Part shown: piece after piece, positions 34,004-43,089 of the stretch
Layout of the letters: every line of letters begins with the position of its first letter
Position numbering within the stretch: the first letter of the stretch is position 1
Assembly (NCBI GenBank): GCA_020636135.1
Contig: JACJYK010000001.1
Span: 2,714,501-2,778,500, forward strand
DNA length: 64,000 nucleotides
Source: Lewinellaceae bacterium
GTDB taxonomy: Bacteria; Bacteroidota; Bacteroidia; Chitinophagales; Saprospiraceae
Direction of reading: 5' to 3'
Made by a program: the position numbers and the translations under genes
The notes under the pieces: generated by a model
The model's database searches: none
What the model saw: the letters and a program-made list of their open reading frames with translations, nothing else
What the model was told of the DNA's origin: nothing

Positions 34004-34936
34004 ATGAAACATGGAATGAAATTCGGTTATTGGGTAGCAGGATGTCTGTATCTGGCTGCATGTTCAGCTCCTCAAAATGATCAAAATACTGGTGCCGGAG
34101 AGGAAACGGTTTATCAGGCCAGCGACCTGACTGACAGTGTATTCACCTCTGGCATTGAAGGTCCTGCGGTTGACAAGGATGGCAACCTGTACGTCGTCAA
34201 TTACCTGCGTCAAGGCACCATAGGCGTCATTCATCCTGACGGAAAAGAGGAACTCTTCGTTACGTTGCCGGACAGCAGCATTGGTAACGGTATCCGGATC
34301 AACCAGCAAGGCACCCTATTTATTGCGGACTATACCCGCCATAATATCCTGGCCATTGACCCTATTTCTAAAGCGATTTCTGTGTTCGCACACAATGACC
34401 AAATGAATCAACCGAATGATGTGGCTATTCGCGAAAATGGGACGTTATTCGCCAGTGATCCCAAATGGTCGGCAAATACCGGTCAGCTGTGGCGTATCGA
34501 CACGGATGGAAGCATGACCTTACTGGCTGATAGCCTAGGAACAACCAATGGCATCGAAGTTAGCCCGGATGAAAAGACCCTGTATGTCGCTGAAAGCGCC
34601 CAGCGTAAAATTTGGGCCTATAACCTCGACCCGGCCGGCAATATCTCCAATCGCCGGCTATTCCATGAGTACGATGATTTTGGCCTGGATGGGATGCGGT
34701 GTGATACGGAGGGTAATCTTTACGTATCACGTTATGGCAAAGGGGTGATTGACATTTTGAATCCGGAAGGCAAATCGCTGACAGAGGTGCCCCTGAAAGG
34801 AAAGAAAACATCCAATATTGCATTCGGCGGCCCGGATGGAAAAACCTGCTATGTAACCCTGCAGGACCGGGGTGTCGTCGAGACATTCCGCGCCGAGCAT
34901 TCAGGTAGATCCTGGAAGATGCTTCAAGCTAACTGA
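34004..34936 (+). CDS. SMP-30/gluconolactonase-like lipoprotein
   Basis: The 310-residue product has a lipobox (YLAAC, Cys about 20), so it is membrane-tethered outside the cytoplasm. The body is a six-bladed propeller of the SMP-30/LRE group: EGPAVDKDGNLYVVN, IGNGIRINQQGTLFIADY, PNDVAIRENGTLFASDP, TNGIEVSPDEKTLYVAES and LDGMRCDTEGNLYVSRYG. These hold the Glu, Asn and Asp that bind a metal in lactonases. It probably opens a sugar lactone, or binds one. It is the first gene of a five-gene run (34004-39034) with gaps of 16, -1, 24 and 30 bases. Confidence 0.85.
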   Translation: MKHGMKFGYWVAGCLYLAACSAPQNDQNTGAGEETVYQASDLTDSVFTSGIEGPAVDKDGNLYVVNYLRQGTIGVIHPDGKEELFVTLPDSSIGNGIRINQQGTLFIADYTRHNILAIDPISKAISVFAHNDQMNQPNDVAIRENGTLFASDPKWSANTGQLWRIDTDGSMTLLADSLGTTNGIEVSPDEKTLYVAESAQRKIWAYNLDPAGNISNRRLFHEYDDFGLDGMRCDTEGNLYVSRYGKGVIDILNPEGKSLTEVPLKGKKTSNIAFGGPDGKTCYVTLQDRGVVETFRAEHSGRSWKMLQAN

Positions 34937-34952
34937 CCAAAAAAACATTAAA

Positions 34953-36191
34953 ATGAATAAAAAACTGTTCGTTCTTCTTGGTTCACTTTTGTGGTCTGTA
35001 TTTCTGGTGGCCCAGCCCATTGACATCCTCATCAAAGGAGGGCGGGTAATTGATCCGAAAAATCATCTGGATGGCATCATGGATGTCGGTATCAAAGATG
35101 GCAAGATCAACAGAGTAGCTGCCAACATCCCTGCCAGTGAAGCATTTCGTGTTGTGGATGCTACCGGGAAACTGGTCGTTCCCGGACTGATTGACATTCA
35201 CGGCCACCATTTCTTCGGGACAGAAGAGAACCGTTATCTGCGTAACAGTTTCACGGCTTTACCCCCGGATGGATTTACCTTCCGGGCCGGAGTTACCACC
35301 GTGGTTGACGCCGGGTCGCCCGGTTGGAGAAATTTTGATACTTACAAAGCACAAACCATTGATCATTCCCAAACCCGTGTCCTAACATTTCTCAACATCG
35401 TAGGCTCAGGCATGGCCGGAGGACCAATTGAACAGGATCTATTGGATATGGATCCCAGGCTGACGGCCATGGAAGCCAAGGCAAATTCAAAATACATTGT
35501 AGGGATCAAGCTCGCTCATTTCTCCGGTCACAACTGGGAGCCAGCCATGAAAGCCGCTCAGGCGGGACGCGATGCCGGCATACCGGTGATGATTGACTTT
35601 GGCGGCGCCACACCTACCCTGCCCCTTGACTCCCTGCTCCTGGATGTACTGCGTCCCGGTGACATCATGACCCACTGCTTTGCCCACGTAAGCGGACGCG
35701 ATGCCATCGTCGATGATCATCGCAAAGTGCGTGATTGCGTCTGGGCGGCGCAGAAGAAAGGGATCATTTTTGATGTAGGCCATGGCGGCGGCAGTTTCCT
35801 CTGGGACCAGGCCGTGCCAGCCTTCGAGCAGGGCTTTCATCCAAATACCATCAGTACGGACCTCCACACCGGCAGTATGAATGGCGGGATGAAAGATATG
35901 ACCAATGTCATGTCAAAGATGCTCATCCTGGGTATGAGCCTACCGGATGTCATCGAAGCCAGCACGTGGAAACCAGCCCAGGTCATTCAAAGGCCGGAGC
36001 TGGGAAATCTGGATGTCGGTGCAGAAGCGGACATTGCCATTATCTCCGTGGAAAAAGGAAACTTTGGTTATGTTGACACCAAAGGCTGGAAATATCCGGG
36101 AAAGGAGAAATTGGTTGCTGAGGTTACTTTCCGGGCCGGGAAGATTGTCTGGGACCTTAATGGGATGACCAGCCCAACCTGGGAAAAATAA
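34953..36191 (+). CDS. Exported amidohydrolase/deacetylase (EF_0837-type, COG3964-like)
   Basis: The start is set at ATG 34953, 16 bases after the lactonase-like gene, because it gives a clean signal peptide (MNKKLFVLLGSLLWSVFLVAQ); an in-frame ATG at 34872 lies inside the previous gene. The mature enzyme shows amidohydrolase words: IKGGRVIDPKNHLDG, VVPGLIDIHGHHF (metal-binding His-x-His), VGIKLAHFSG with the likely carboxylated lysine, IMTHCFAHVSG, DVGHGGGSF and ISTDLHT (catalytic Asp). It probably removes an acyl group from an N-acylated amino acid or amino sugar acid. In several bacteria this family sits next to a SelA-like PLP enzyme, as here, but an exported version is unusual. It overlaps the transporter gene by one base. 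Confidence 0.85.
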   Translation: MNKKLFVLLGSLLWSVFLVAQPIDILIKGGRVIDPKNHLDGIMDVGIKDGKINRVAANIPASEAFRVVDATGKLVVPGLIDIHGHHFFGTEENRYLRNSFTALPPDGFTFRAGVTTVVDAGSPGWRNFDTYKAQTIDHSQTRVLTFLNIVGSGMAGGPIEQDLLDMDPRLTAMEAKANSKYIVGIKLAHFSGHNWEPAMKAAQAGRDAGIPVMIDFGGATPTLPLDSLLLDVLRPGDIMTHCFAHVSGRDAIVDDHRKVRDCVWAAQKKGIIFDVGHGGGSFLWDQAVPAFEQGFHPNTISTDLHTGSMNGGMKDMTNVMSKMLILGMSLPDVIEASTWKPAQVIQRPELGNLDVGAEADIAIISVEKGNFGYVDTKGWKYPGKEKLVAEVTFRAGKIVWDLNGMTSPTWEK

Positions 36192-37282
36192 TGGCCATGT
36201 CCCTAACCAAACCACAATATCAATGGATAGCACGGATCAGTATCGGCCTGATCGTCGTGGCCGTCGTATTGCTTTTTATCAATATTAAGGTTGCTGGTCC
36301 TTTTGCCATTACCGGTTTGCTGGGCCTTTCGGTTGGAGTTCGCTCTCATCCTTTTCTGAAAGGGTTTGCCTTTACCATTCTGATCTTTGCAGCGGTAGTT
36401 GCATCGCTGTACTATCCCCGGTATTTCCAGGAAATCGGCGGTTTTAAACTAAGTAAACTGATTGTTCCGTTGCTCCAGCTCATTATGTTTGGGATGGGAA
36501 CATCCATGAGTATCAAGGACTTTGCCGGTGTCATAAAAATGCCAAAAAGTGTTCTGATCGGTATTGTATGCCAGTTTACCATCATGCCTCTGGTGGGATT
36601 TGCGATTGCCTACTTATTTAAGTTCCCCCCGGAGATAGCTGCCGGCGTCATTTTGATCGGTGCATCACCAAGCGGTTTAGCTTCCAATGTCATGTCCTAT
36701 CTGGCCAATGCCAACCTGGCTCTTTCGGTGACACTGACCGCAGTGGCAACTTTGCTGGCGCCGATCATGACCCCGTTCTTAATGAAAACACTTGCCGGTC
36801 AGTTGGTGCCGATCGAATTTTGGGCCATGATGTGGAGCATCATCAAGATTGTTATCATCCCCATTATTGCGGGTTTGATTTTTAACTTTTTTCTGCACGG
36901 CAAAGTTAAATGGCTTGATAAAGCCATGCCTTTACTGTCCATGGGTGGAATTGCCATCATTATAACCATCATTACGGCTGCCGGAAGGGATAGTTTGCTG
37001 GAGATCGGCATTGCATTATTTTTCGCAGCCATCCTGCACAACCTGGCAGGCTATGCGCTGGGTTATGCCGCCTGCAAAGCACTGCGTATGAAGGAACGGG
37101 ATTGCCGGACCATCGCCCTGGAAGTAGGAATGCAAAATGGAGGCCTGGCCTCAGGAATAGCATTGGAAATGGGTAAAGTGGCAACGGTCGGGTTGGCGCC
37201 TGCCATTTTTGGACCCTGGATGAATATCTCCGGTTCTTCACTGGCTACCTGGTGGCGGGAACGCCCCATCAAGGTCGAATAA
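36191..37282 (+). CDS. Bile acid:sodium symporter (SBF/BASS) family transporter
   Basis: The 363-residue product has about ten membrane helices. Family words are IVPLLQLIMFGMGTSMS, GIVCQFTIMPLVGFAIAYLF, GVILIGASPSGLASNVMSYLANANLALSVTLTAVATLLAPIMTPF around the crossing helices, and ALEVGMQNGGLASGIAL with the polar motif near the C-terminus. Members bring organic anions in with sodium. Its start codon overlaps the amidohydrolase stop (TAATG), so translation is coupled. It probably imports the product of the exported enzymes around it. Confidence 0.88.
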   Translation: MAMSLTKPQYQWIARISIGLIVVAVVLLFINIKVAGPFAITGLLGLSVGVRSHPFLKGFAFTILIFAAVVASLYYPRYFQEIGGFKLSKLIVPLLQLIMFGMGTSMSIKDFAGVIKMPKSVLIGIVCQFTIMPLVGFAIAYLFKFPPEIAAGVILIGASPSGLASNVMSYLANANLALSVTLTAVATLLAPIMTPFLMKTLAGQLVPIEFWAMMWSIIKIVIIPIIAGLIFNFFLHGKVKWLDKAMPLLSMGGIAIIITIITAAGRDSLLEIGIALFFAAILHNLAGYALGYAACKALRMKERDCRTIALEVGMQNGGLASGIALEMGKVATVGLAPAIFGPWMNISGSSLATWWRERPIKVE

Positions 37283-37306
37283 TTTTCGAATACTAAATAT
37301 CATATC

Positions 37307-37783
37307 ATGCAAGAAAACAGAAGATCCATATTTAAAAAATTAGCCGTGGGCGCAGCAGGCATATTCGGTCTTTCATCCGTTACCCGGCTTCAGGCCAGCC
37401 CTAAGGCAGAGACCAAACCGGCAAAAGAAATTGTCGGCGACGTAGTCTATGACCAGGATGTGCCTTTATTTTCCGGAGCTGTGAAATATGGAAATCTATT
37501 ATTCATTGCCGGCAAAGGCGCACATTTTGAAGGCGATATCACAGCCCATACCAACCATGTACTGGATGAATTGCAGAAAGAGTTGGAAAAGAATGGCTCT
37601 TCCATGAATAAAGTATTAAAAGTCAACGTCTATCTGGCGGACCTGAATGACTACCAGGCCATGAATAACGCTTACCGCGGCCGATTCGGGGATCACCCGC
37701 CGGTAAGAACAACGGTAGCGACATATGGTGGCGTACCCGGTAATTCTCTGGTAGAAATAGATTGTATCGCAGCTGTCGAGTAA
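37307..37783 (+). CDS. RidA/YjgF-family protein with Tat signal peptide
   Basis: The 158-residue product has a twin-arginine signal at its start (ENRRSIFKKLAVGAAGIFGL), then a RidA domain from about residue 48: GAVKYGNLLFIAGKG, HTNHVLDELQKELEKNGSS, VLKVNVYLADLNDY, AMNNAYRGRFGDHPPVRTTV (with the key Arg) and SLVEIDCIAAV. RidA proteins hydrolyse reactive enamines and imines that escape from PLP enzymes. The export signal is unusual for this normally cytoplasmic family and fits the neighbouring Tat-exported PLP enzyme. Position and chemistry therefore agree. Confidence 0.88.
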   Translation: MQENRRSIFKKLAVGAAGIFGLSSVTRLQASPKAETKPAKEIVGDVVYDQDVPLFSGAVKYGNLLFIAGKGAHFEGDITAHTNHVLDELQKELEKNGSSMNKVLKVNVYLADLNDYQAMNNAYRGRFGDHPPVRTTVATYGGVPGNSLVEIDCIAAVE

Positions 37784-37813
37784 TATCCTAAATCATCAAT
37801 CAAACGAGAAATT

Positions 37814-39034
37814 ATGATCTCCAGGAGAAAATTGTTGCAACATATGGGTGCCGTGCCGGTTGCGGGCTCTTTATTGGTTTTACCAAAATCATTGCAACCG
37901 CAACCATCACCGGAAACCGGCACATCCAGGGATTTCTTTAAGGAACTGGGAGTCCGGACCTTTATCAATGCCGCCGGAACCTATACCGCGCTCACCGGCT
38001 GCATGATGCATCCCAATGTCGTGGAAGCCATCGAATATGCGTCCAAGCAATACGTCACCCTGGATGAGATCCAGGATAAAGTCGGCGAGCGAATAGCCGA
38101 GTTGCTGCATTGTGAGTACGCAACAGTAACTGCCGGCTGTTTCAGTGCCATTACGTTAGGCACTGCCGGCGTGCTGACCGGGCTGGACCCTAAGAAAGCA
38201 GACCAGCTGCCTAACGACTTCACCGGTATGAAGTCGGAAGTCATCCTGCAGAAGGCACACCGGGTAGGTTACGACCATTCCATTAAAAATACGGGAGCAA
38301 AAATCGTGGAGGTGGAAAGCCGTGAAGACCTGGAAAAAGCAATTGGTGAGCAGACGGCTATGATGTGGTTCCTTAATTATCATTCCGATGAAGGACAGAT
38401 CGGACCCGAGGAATGGGTAGCCATTGGAAAGAAACATGGCATCCCGACCATGAACGACTGTGCAGCGGATGTGCCACCGGTGGAGAACCTGTGGAAGTAC
38501 ACCAAAATGGGATTTGACCTGGTGTGTTTCTCGGGAGGCAAAGGAATCCGGGGTCCCCAGTCAGCCGGCTTGTTACTAGGGCGTAAAGACCTGGTCAAAG
38601 CAGCCCGGCTAAGTGCACCACCGCGCGGTTCGACGATCGGTCGTGGTATGAAAGTCAACAAAGAAGAAGTTCTTGGCATGCTGGTGGCACTGGAGACCTA
38701 CCTGTCACGGGATCATGAGGCAGACTGGAAGCTATGGGAAGGACAGATCAAACAAATCAACGACGCTGTGGTGAACATCCCCGGTGTCGAGACCGAGATC
38801 CACGTACCGGAAATCGCCAATCACGTGCCATCGATCCGCGTACGCTGGGATCAGGAAAAAATAGCCATGACGCCCAATGAGGTCCGGGAAGCACTACGGC
38901 AGGGGCATCCCTCCATAGAAACCGTAGGCGGTGGTGAGTCCGTAGACATGACCACCTGGATGTTACAGGCCGGGGAAGAACGTATCGTTGGCAAGCGATT
39001 GGCAGAGATCCTCACCGGCGCCACCAAAACCTGA
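37814..39034 (+). CDS. SelA-like PLP enzyme (D-glucosaminate-6-phosphate ammonia-lyase-like) with Tat signal
   Basis: The 406-residue product has a Tat signal (MISRRKLLQHMGAVPVAGSL) and a fold-type I PLP domain. Words are RTFINAAGTYTALTGCMM, VTAGCFSAITLGTAGVLTG, NYHSDEGQIGPEEW, GIPTMNDCAADVPP, and the PLP lysine in SGGKGIRGPQSAGLLLG (Lys243). The group contains SelA and the ammonia-lyase DgaE; the absent SelB and tRNA genes and the neighbours favour an amino acid or amino sugar acid lyase. Export by Tat would let it fold with its cofactor in the cytoplasm first. It is the last gene of the run and is followed by a terminator. Confidence 0.85.
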   Translation: MISRRKLLQHMGAVPVAGSLLVLPKSLQPQPSPETGTSRDFFKELGVRTFINAAGTYTALTGCMMHPNVVEAIEYASKQYVTLDEIQDKVGERIAELLHCEYATVTAGCFSAITLGTAGVLTGLDPKKADQLPNDFTGMKSEVILQKAHRVGYDHSIKNTGAKIVEVESREDLEKAIGEQTAMMWFLNYHSDEGQIGPEEWVAIGKKHGIPTMNDCAADVPPVENLWKYTKMGFDLVCFSGGKGIRGPQSAGLLLGRKDLVKAARLSAPPRGSTIGRGMKVNKEEVLGMLVALETYLSRDHEADWKLWEGQIKQINDAVVNIPGVETEIHVPEIANHVPSIRVRWDQEKIAMTPNEVREALRQGHPSIETVGGGESVDMTTWMLQAGEERIVGKRLAEILTGATKT

Positions 39035-39093
39035 TCACAAGGCCTGCTTTCGTGGCGATACCAGCAAACGAAGTAACCCGATTAAGTCTATAC

Positions 39094-39129
39094 AAGCCAG
39101 GCCAGCCGGTCTGGCTTTTTCATTTTTCT
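39094..39129 (+). terminator. Rho-independent terminator after the PLP-enzyme operon
   Basis: The stem AAGCCAG/CTGGCTT (39094-39100 and 39111-39117) with a 10-base loop is followed by TTTTTCATTTTT, 60 bases after the stop of the PLP-enzyme gene. Confidence 0.7.
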
Positions 39130-39194
39130 GAACGAATGTCATTATATTTCAGGCGATGGGGTTAAGCCATTAAATTAATCATCGATCCAGTCCG

Positions 39195-40469
39195 ATGCGT
39201 TTATCAAAGAATCGTATTTACCCGGCACATCTAATTTTGTTTTTTAGCATGATGCTGGTTTACCTGATCCTGCCATTTGTATGCTCCAGCACCTTCTGGA
39301 TCGTTGGCCTGTATGCATTGGTAGCCATTCTGGCCCTTTTGATATTTCTGCGACTGAACAGAGATGCATCCGGACCGGATGACACGTCCGGTAATTCTTC
39401 AAATTTACTTTCACATTTTCTCCTTAACCGTAATTTCCGGGTATATGGATTTGTAATATTTACCATTTGGTCCACAATAGGAAGCATGATCCTGTTTCAA
39501 CAGGAAAACATTCGGATTGGTCAAATCAGTTATTATCAACTGGAAATTGAAGCCAAAAAGAATTCAGATGAAATTTTACGTAAGTCCGGGCTGATGAGCC
39601 TTATGAGTCAGACATTGGATCAGGTCAGCAATGAATTAAGTCAGCATAATAGCCATGGGCTGAGCGAAGGAATCATTCAGAGAATATCGCGGCTAAGTTA
39701 CGCCTTTCACCCTGAGCCCTTCCAGTACCTGGAGCCGGATTCTGGAGTTTATTGCATAGAGCGGGGGTTATTATTAATCGCTTTGGCAAGGATGCCTATT
39801 GACTCTGCTTCTTTTTCCAGAATTAAGCAAATTACCGATTTTTCAGGCGCTGATCTGAAAGCTTCAGATTTACATGGTTTGAATCTTAGCGGCGCACAAC
39901 TTATTGGTGCCAATTTTCAGGAAGCAAATTTAAGGAGCTCCTTATTTAAGCATGCAGACCTGCGTGGAGCCAATTTTTGGGGAGCTAAAATGAACAAGGC
40001 GGACTTATCCTATGCCTTTCTAAACCGTGCAAATGCTCAGTGGGCTGAGATCAATGATGCACGGTTAATATGGGCCACGCTGAAGGAGACAGACCTGAGT
40101 AGTGCTAAACTGAGAAACTCTGACCTAAGCTATGCCATTATGGATCTGGTTGATCTTGGTGGTGCTTCACTGAGGGATGCTCAAATGGTCTGTGCATCTT
40201 TGACCGGCGCAAATCTGGATCAGGCTAACCTGACAGGAGTCAATTTGGATCAAGCCGATTTGAGACTGGCTAATTTATGCGATGCCAATCTATCTGGCGC
40301 TCACCTTAATGAGGTTATACTTAATAAAACAAGAGTACGTGAACCCAATTGGTTGCAACAGCTGAATCTGTGGCAAGTACAGGGAACCCCTGCAATGTTG
40401 GACGACCTGGAAGTAACTGCCGATGAAGGCGGAAAGAATCAATATTTAATTACGGTTAAGAGAAAATAA
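39195..40469 (+). CDS. Pentapeptide-repeat protein with N-terminal membrane helices
   Basis: The 424-residue product has two adjoining membrane helices at residues about 8-53 and a third at 78-97 (VYGFVIFTIWSTIGSMIL). A linker follows, then a right-handed pentapeptide helix from about 216 to 380 built of A(D/N)LxX units (GADLKASDLHGLNLSGAQ, GANFQEANLRSSLF, LTGANLDQANLTGVNLDQ). Such membrane-tethered pentapeptide proteins exist widely; their roles are unknown, and only a few soluble ones mimic DNA to protect gyrase. It is a single gene, convergent with the lipoprotein gene at 40529. Confidence 0.85.
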   Translation: MRLSKNRIYPAHLILFFSMMLVYLILPFVCSSTFWIVGLYALVAILALLIFLRLNRDASGPDDTSGNSSNLLSHFLLNRNFRVYGFVIFTIWSTIGSMILFQQENIRIGQISYYQLEIEAKKNSDEILRKSGLMSLMSQTLDQVSNELSQHNSHGLSEGIIQRISRLSYAFHPEPFQYLEPDSGVYCIERGLLLIALARMPIDSASFSRIKQITDFSGADLKASDLHGLNLSGAQLIGANFQEANLRSSLFKHADLRGANFWGAKMNKADLSYAFLNRANAQWAEINDARLIWATLKETDLSSAKLRNSDLSYAIMDLVDLGGASLRDAQMVCASLTGANLDQANLTGVNLDQADLRLANLCDANLSGAHLNEVILNKTRVREPNWLQQLNLWQVQGTPAMLDDLEVTADEGGKNQYLITVKRK

Positions 40470-40528
40470 CATGTTATGCTGCACCACTTGCAATAAATGT
40501 ATTTCCCTCTATTTAATTGCCTATTTCT

Positions 40529-41515
40529 TTATCGGACAAGTGGTGTTTTATTCATGACAGAATTTAACTTTTGTGCGAACCGAACGACTAATTCATCTTC
40601 CGGGTGGAATGGCTTAAAACCAACCTGGAACGCCCAGCCAAAATATCGCTGTACGTCATTTAGATAGTCCGCCAATAATTTATCGGTCCAAACTGTCCTG
40701 CGTGTAATTGCATATTTTTTTCGCAAGGTTTTTCCTAATTCCTGCCCCCATTCATTATTGATCAAATCAAGGTAATTATCAGTAGCTCCATTAGCGAGGT
40801 CATCAATTTGTTTTTGCGAAAATTTACCATCGACCAATTCAGGAATATACCTCCGCTCATGCGCATCCGCAATAAAATCTGCCAGCTTTTCTGAAAAAAT
40901 GGAAGTAATAAAAGCCTGCGTGGTCACATGTAAAAATGTATTCAAATAGCCTTGTTCTGTCAGGTCTTCCGGCTGCATCAACCGTCTATCTTCGGTGTTG
41001 ATGCCGTACATCATCCGGGCAGCAAGATCATAAAATGCAATATCTCCTTCGCCAAAAGTCACTTCCCTTCTCCGGGACAAAGCAAATGCACGCCGCAAAT
41101 CTTTTCTAACCCAAATCGCATAGGGCGAAATAAGGATCAGCCACAACCTTTCATAATATCCCCCGTCCTGGGCATTTAAAAAATCAAGTTCATTGACCCC
41201 GGTACATAATTCACTGATAACTGTCCTGCCTGCACTGACGTGAGTTAACCGGACTTTGGACCGGTCAAAAAAATAGCCGTTTCCGTCCCGGTTGAAATAC
41301 TCAATTTTTACCACTTGCTTAAAGGCATCAAAGGAATTAAACCGGGTCAGCAATAATGCACCCTGGCCAGCATCGATATTTAGTCCATTGATAATATTCA
41401 CTTGTTCCTGATCGCTGTTCACCTCCGGATTTATCGCTTCTGCACATGGTTTTACCCACTTGCATCCAAGGAAAAACAATCCAACCAGAAATATGCTATA
41501 ACGAAGTAAATTCAA
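40529..41515 (-). CDS. Hypothetical lipoprotein, last gene of the GH28/GH106 operon
   Basis: The 328-residue product has a lipobox (FFLGC, Cys 18). The N-terminal half is beta-rich (GALLLTRFNSFDAFKQVVKI, DRSKVRLTHVSAGR). The second half is helical with many charged residues (YIPELVDGKFSQKQIDDLANG, ELGKTLRKKYAITRR). I recognise no family. It starts 13 bases after the GH28 stop in the same direction, so it is probably co-transcribed with the pectin enzymes. Whether it takes part in glycan work or only rides along is unknown. Confidence 0.65.
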   Translation of the reverse strand: MNLLRYSIFLVGLFFLGCKWVKPCAEAINPEVNSDQEQVNIINGLNIDAGQGALLLTRFNSFDAFKQVVKIEYFNRDGNGYFFDRSKVRLTHVSAGRTVISELCTGVNELDFLNAQDGGYYERLWLILISPYAIWVRKDLRRAFALSRRREVTFGEGDIAFYDLAARMMYGINTEDRRLMQPEDLTEQGYLNTFLHVTTQAFITSIFSEKLADFIADAHERRYIPELVDGKFSQKQIDDLANGATDNYLDLINNEWGQELGKTLRKKYAITRRTVWTDKLLADYLNDVQRYFGWAFQVGFKPFHPEDELVVRFAQKLNSVMNKTPLVR

Positions 41516-41528
41516 ACCGATAAAGAAA

Positions 41529-43082
41529 TTACATTTTCAAAACGCCGGGTATTGTCTCAAGTGAAACCTTATCCGATTGACGCACAATAATCCGGTTCAC
41601 CTTCTGATCTCCATCAATATTTAATCTTTGAATGGTCAGATCATGCACATCATCAAATACCATCGCCGGACGGTAGTCAGGTTCTTCGATTCCCATCCGG
41701 ATATTCTTTAAAATGAGCCCTTCAACATGCCTCACATAGAGTCCCCACGCAGGCAATTCACCAAACATTGAAAATTCAGGATAATCACTGATTTTTTCGG
41801 GGATAGATCCCAGTCTTGAAAGCGGCCGGTTGGCAAGGCCATTATTTCCCCGGCCGGGATAATTTATGGTTATGTTTTCCAGCACGACATCCTGAACTTT
41901 GCTTCCCGGAATTCCGGTTATGGAAGCAGGAAATGTGTTGTGAAAAAAGGGCAAATCAGGGCCACGAACCTCATAGGCATAATCGGGTCGCTCAAAAGCA
42001 ACATCCACATTAAGATCCCTGATAGTGACATTTTTCAAATAGCCTGCCGGTCTGTTCTGATACCGCCAACCTAGCCTGATAAACAGCGCATTTCCGGTAT
42101 TGGTCGCGTCAATATTTTCGAATGTTACATTTTCCAAAAATCCGCCATCTACATTTTCAATGGCTATGGCAGATCGAAAGGTGTCATATATTTTGATATT
42201 CCGGATAATCACATTTTTAAATCCACCACTGGACCGTGTGCCTAATTTAAGTGCACTCGCGCTGGAACGCACAGTACAGTCGGAAACAAAAATGCTGTCA
42301 CAAAAGGCCTCATTCAAATGGGACTTCAGACAAATCCCGTCATCTGCTGAATTAACCCAGCAATTGGTAATCCGCACATTTTTACAATCGGAAATGTCTA
42401 TTCCATCATTGTTCCAATAAGCGTCACTTTCCACCCGCACACTGTCAATCTCAAGATGATCACACTCACTGTAGTTCTGTACCCAGCAAGCCGCATTTTT
42501 CAGGGTGACCCCTTTTATCAGGATGGAGGAACATTGCACAAATTCAATTAATTGAGGCCGCAAATAATACATCGGCCGCATCTCCACGAAATTGTAGTCG
42601 GCACTATCGATCTCCCCTGCATAAAATAAACTGTCTATATGGAGCGCTAAATCCCTCCCCTGCCCATCGATTTCACCTTTACCTGTGATTGAAATATTTT
42701 TTTGATTGTCGGATAATATCAAAGCCTTCCACCGGCTGAGTTTCAGGTAATGATCGGGATCTGTACTTCCCAATAGGACAGCACCCGTCAGGAGATGTAG
42801 TTCGACACCTGATTTAAGCAGGATGCTCCCTGACAGAAATGTCCCCTCGGGAATAAGCACTTCGCCTCCACCCCGGGAAGATGCCTGGTCAATGGCTTTC
42901 TGGATCGACAGGGTATTCAGGGTAGTTCCGTCTCCCACCGCACCGTAATCGACGATATTAAAGATCTGACCGGATGATGGTATCCACTGACAAACGAAAA
43001 AAACACTCAAACCGACTATCCGGACAAATCCAGAAACAGACATTCTTTCACCAGGCCAATATGATCGCATCATCCTGAGCAT
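41529..43082 (-). CDS. GH28-family polygalacturonase-like enzyme, secreted
   Basis: The 517-residue right-handed beta-helix enzyme has a signal peptide. ATG at 43043 (MSVSGFVRIVG) gives a more normal signal than the upstream ATG at 43082, which lies 7 bases after the stop of the preceding gene. Family words are FNIVDYGAVGDG at the N-terminus, GKGEIDGQG, and the catalytic NNDGIDI and SADDGICLK aspartates. The usual GHG and RIK motifs are not obvious (SSASALKLG stands at that place), as in some GH28 subfamilies that act on other pectic linkages. It is expected to cut homogalacturonan or rhamnogalacturonan side-chain bonds in the periplasm. It forms an operon with the GH106-like enzyme. Confidence 0.88.
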   Translation of the reverse strand: MLRMMRSYWPGERMSVSGFVRIVGLSVFFVCQWIPSSGQIFNIVDYGAVGDGTTLNTLSIQKAIDQASSRGGGEVLIPEGTFLSGSILLKSGVELHLLTGAVLLGSTDPDHYLKLSRWKALILSDNQKNISITGKGEIDGQGRDLALHIDSLFYAGEIDSADYNFVEMRPMYYLRPQLIEFVQCSSILIKGVTLKNAACWVQNYSECDHLEIDSVRVESDAYWNNDGIDISDCKNVRITNCWVNSADDGICLKSHLNEAFCDSIFVSDCTVRSSASALKLGTRSSGGFKNVIIRNIKIYDTFRSAIAIENVDGGFLENVTFENIDATNTGNALFIRLGWRYQNRPAGYLKNVTIRDLNVDVAFERPDYAYEVRGPDLPFFHNTFPASITGIPGSKVQDVVLENITINYPGRGNNGLANRPLSRLGSIPEKISDYPEFSMFGELPAWGLYVRHVEGLILKNIRMGIEEPDYRPAMVFDDVHDLTIQRLNIDGDQKVNRIIVRQSDKVSLETIPGVLKM

Positions 43083-43089
43083 TTAGGCT

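Noticed and set aside
37814..39034. True selenocysteine synthase (SelA)
   Set aside because: It has a Tat export signal, no SelB or tRNA-Sec gene is nearby, and the neighbours are catabolic.
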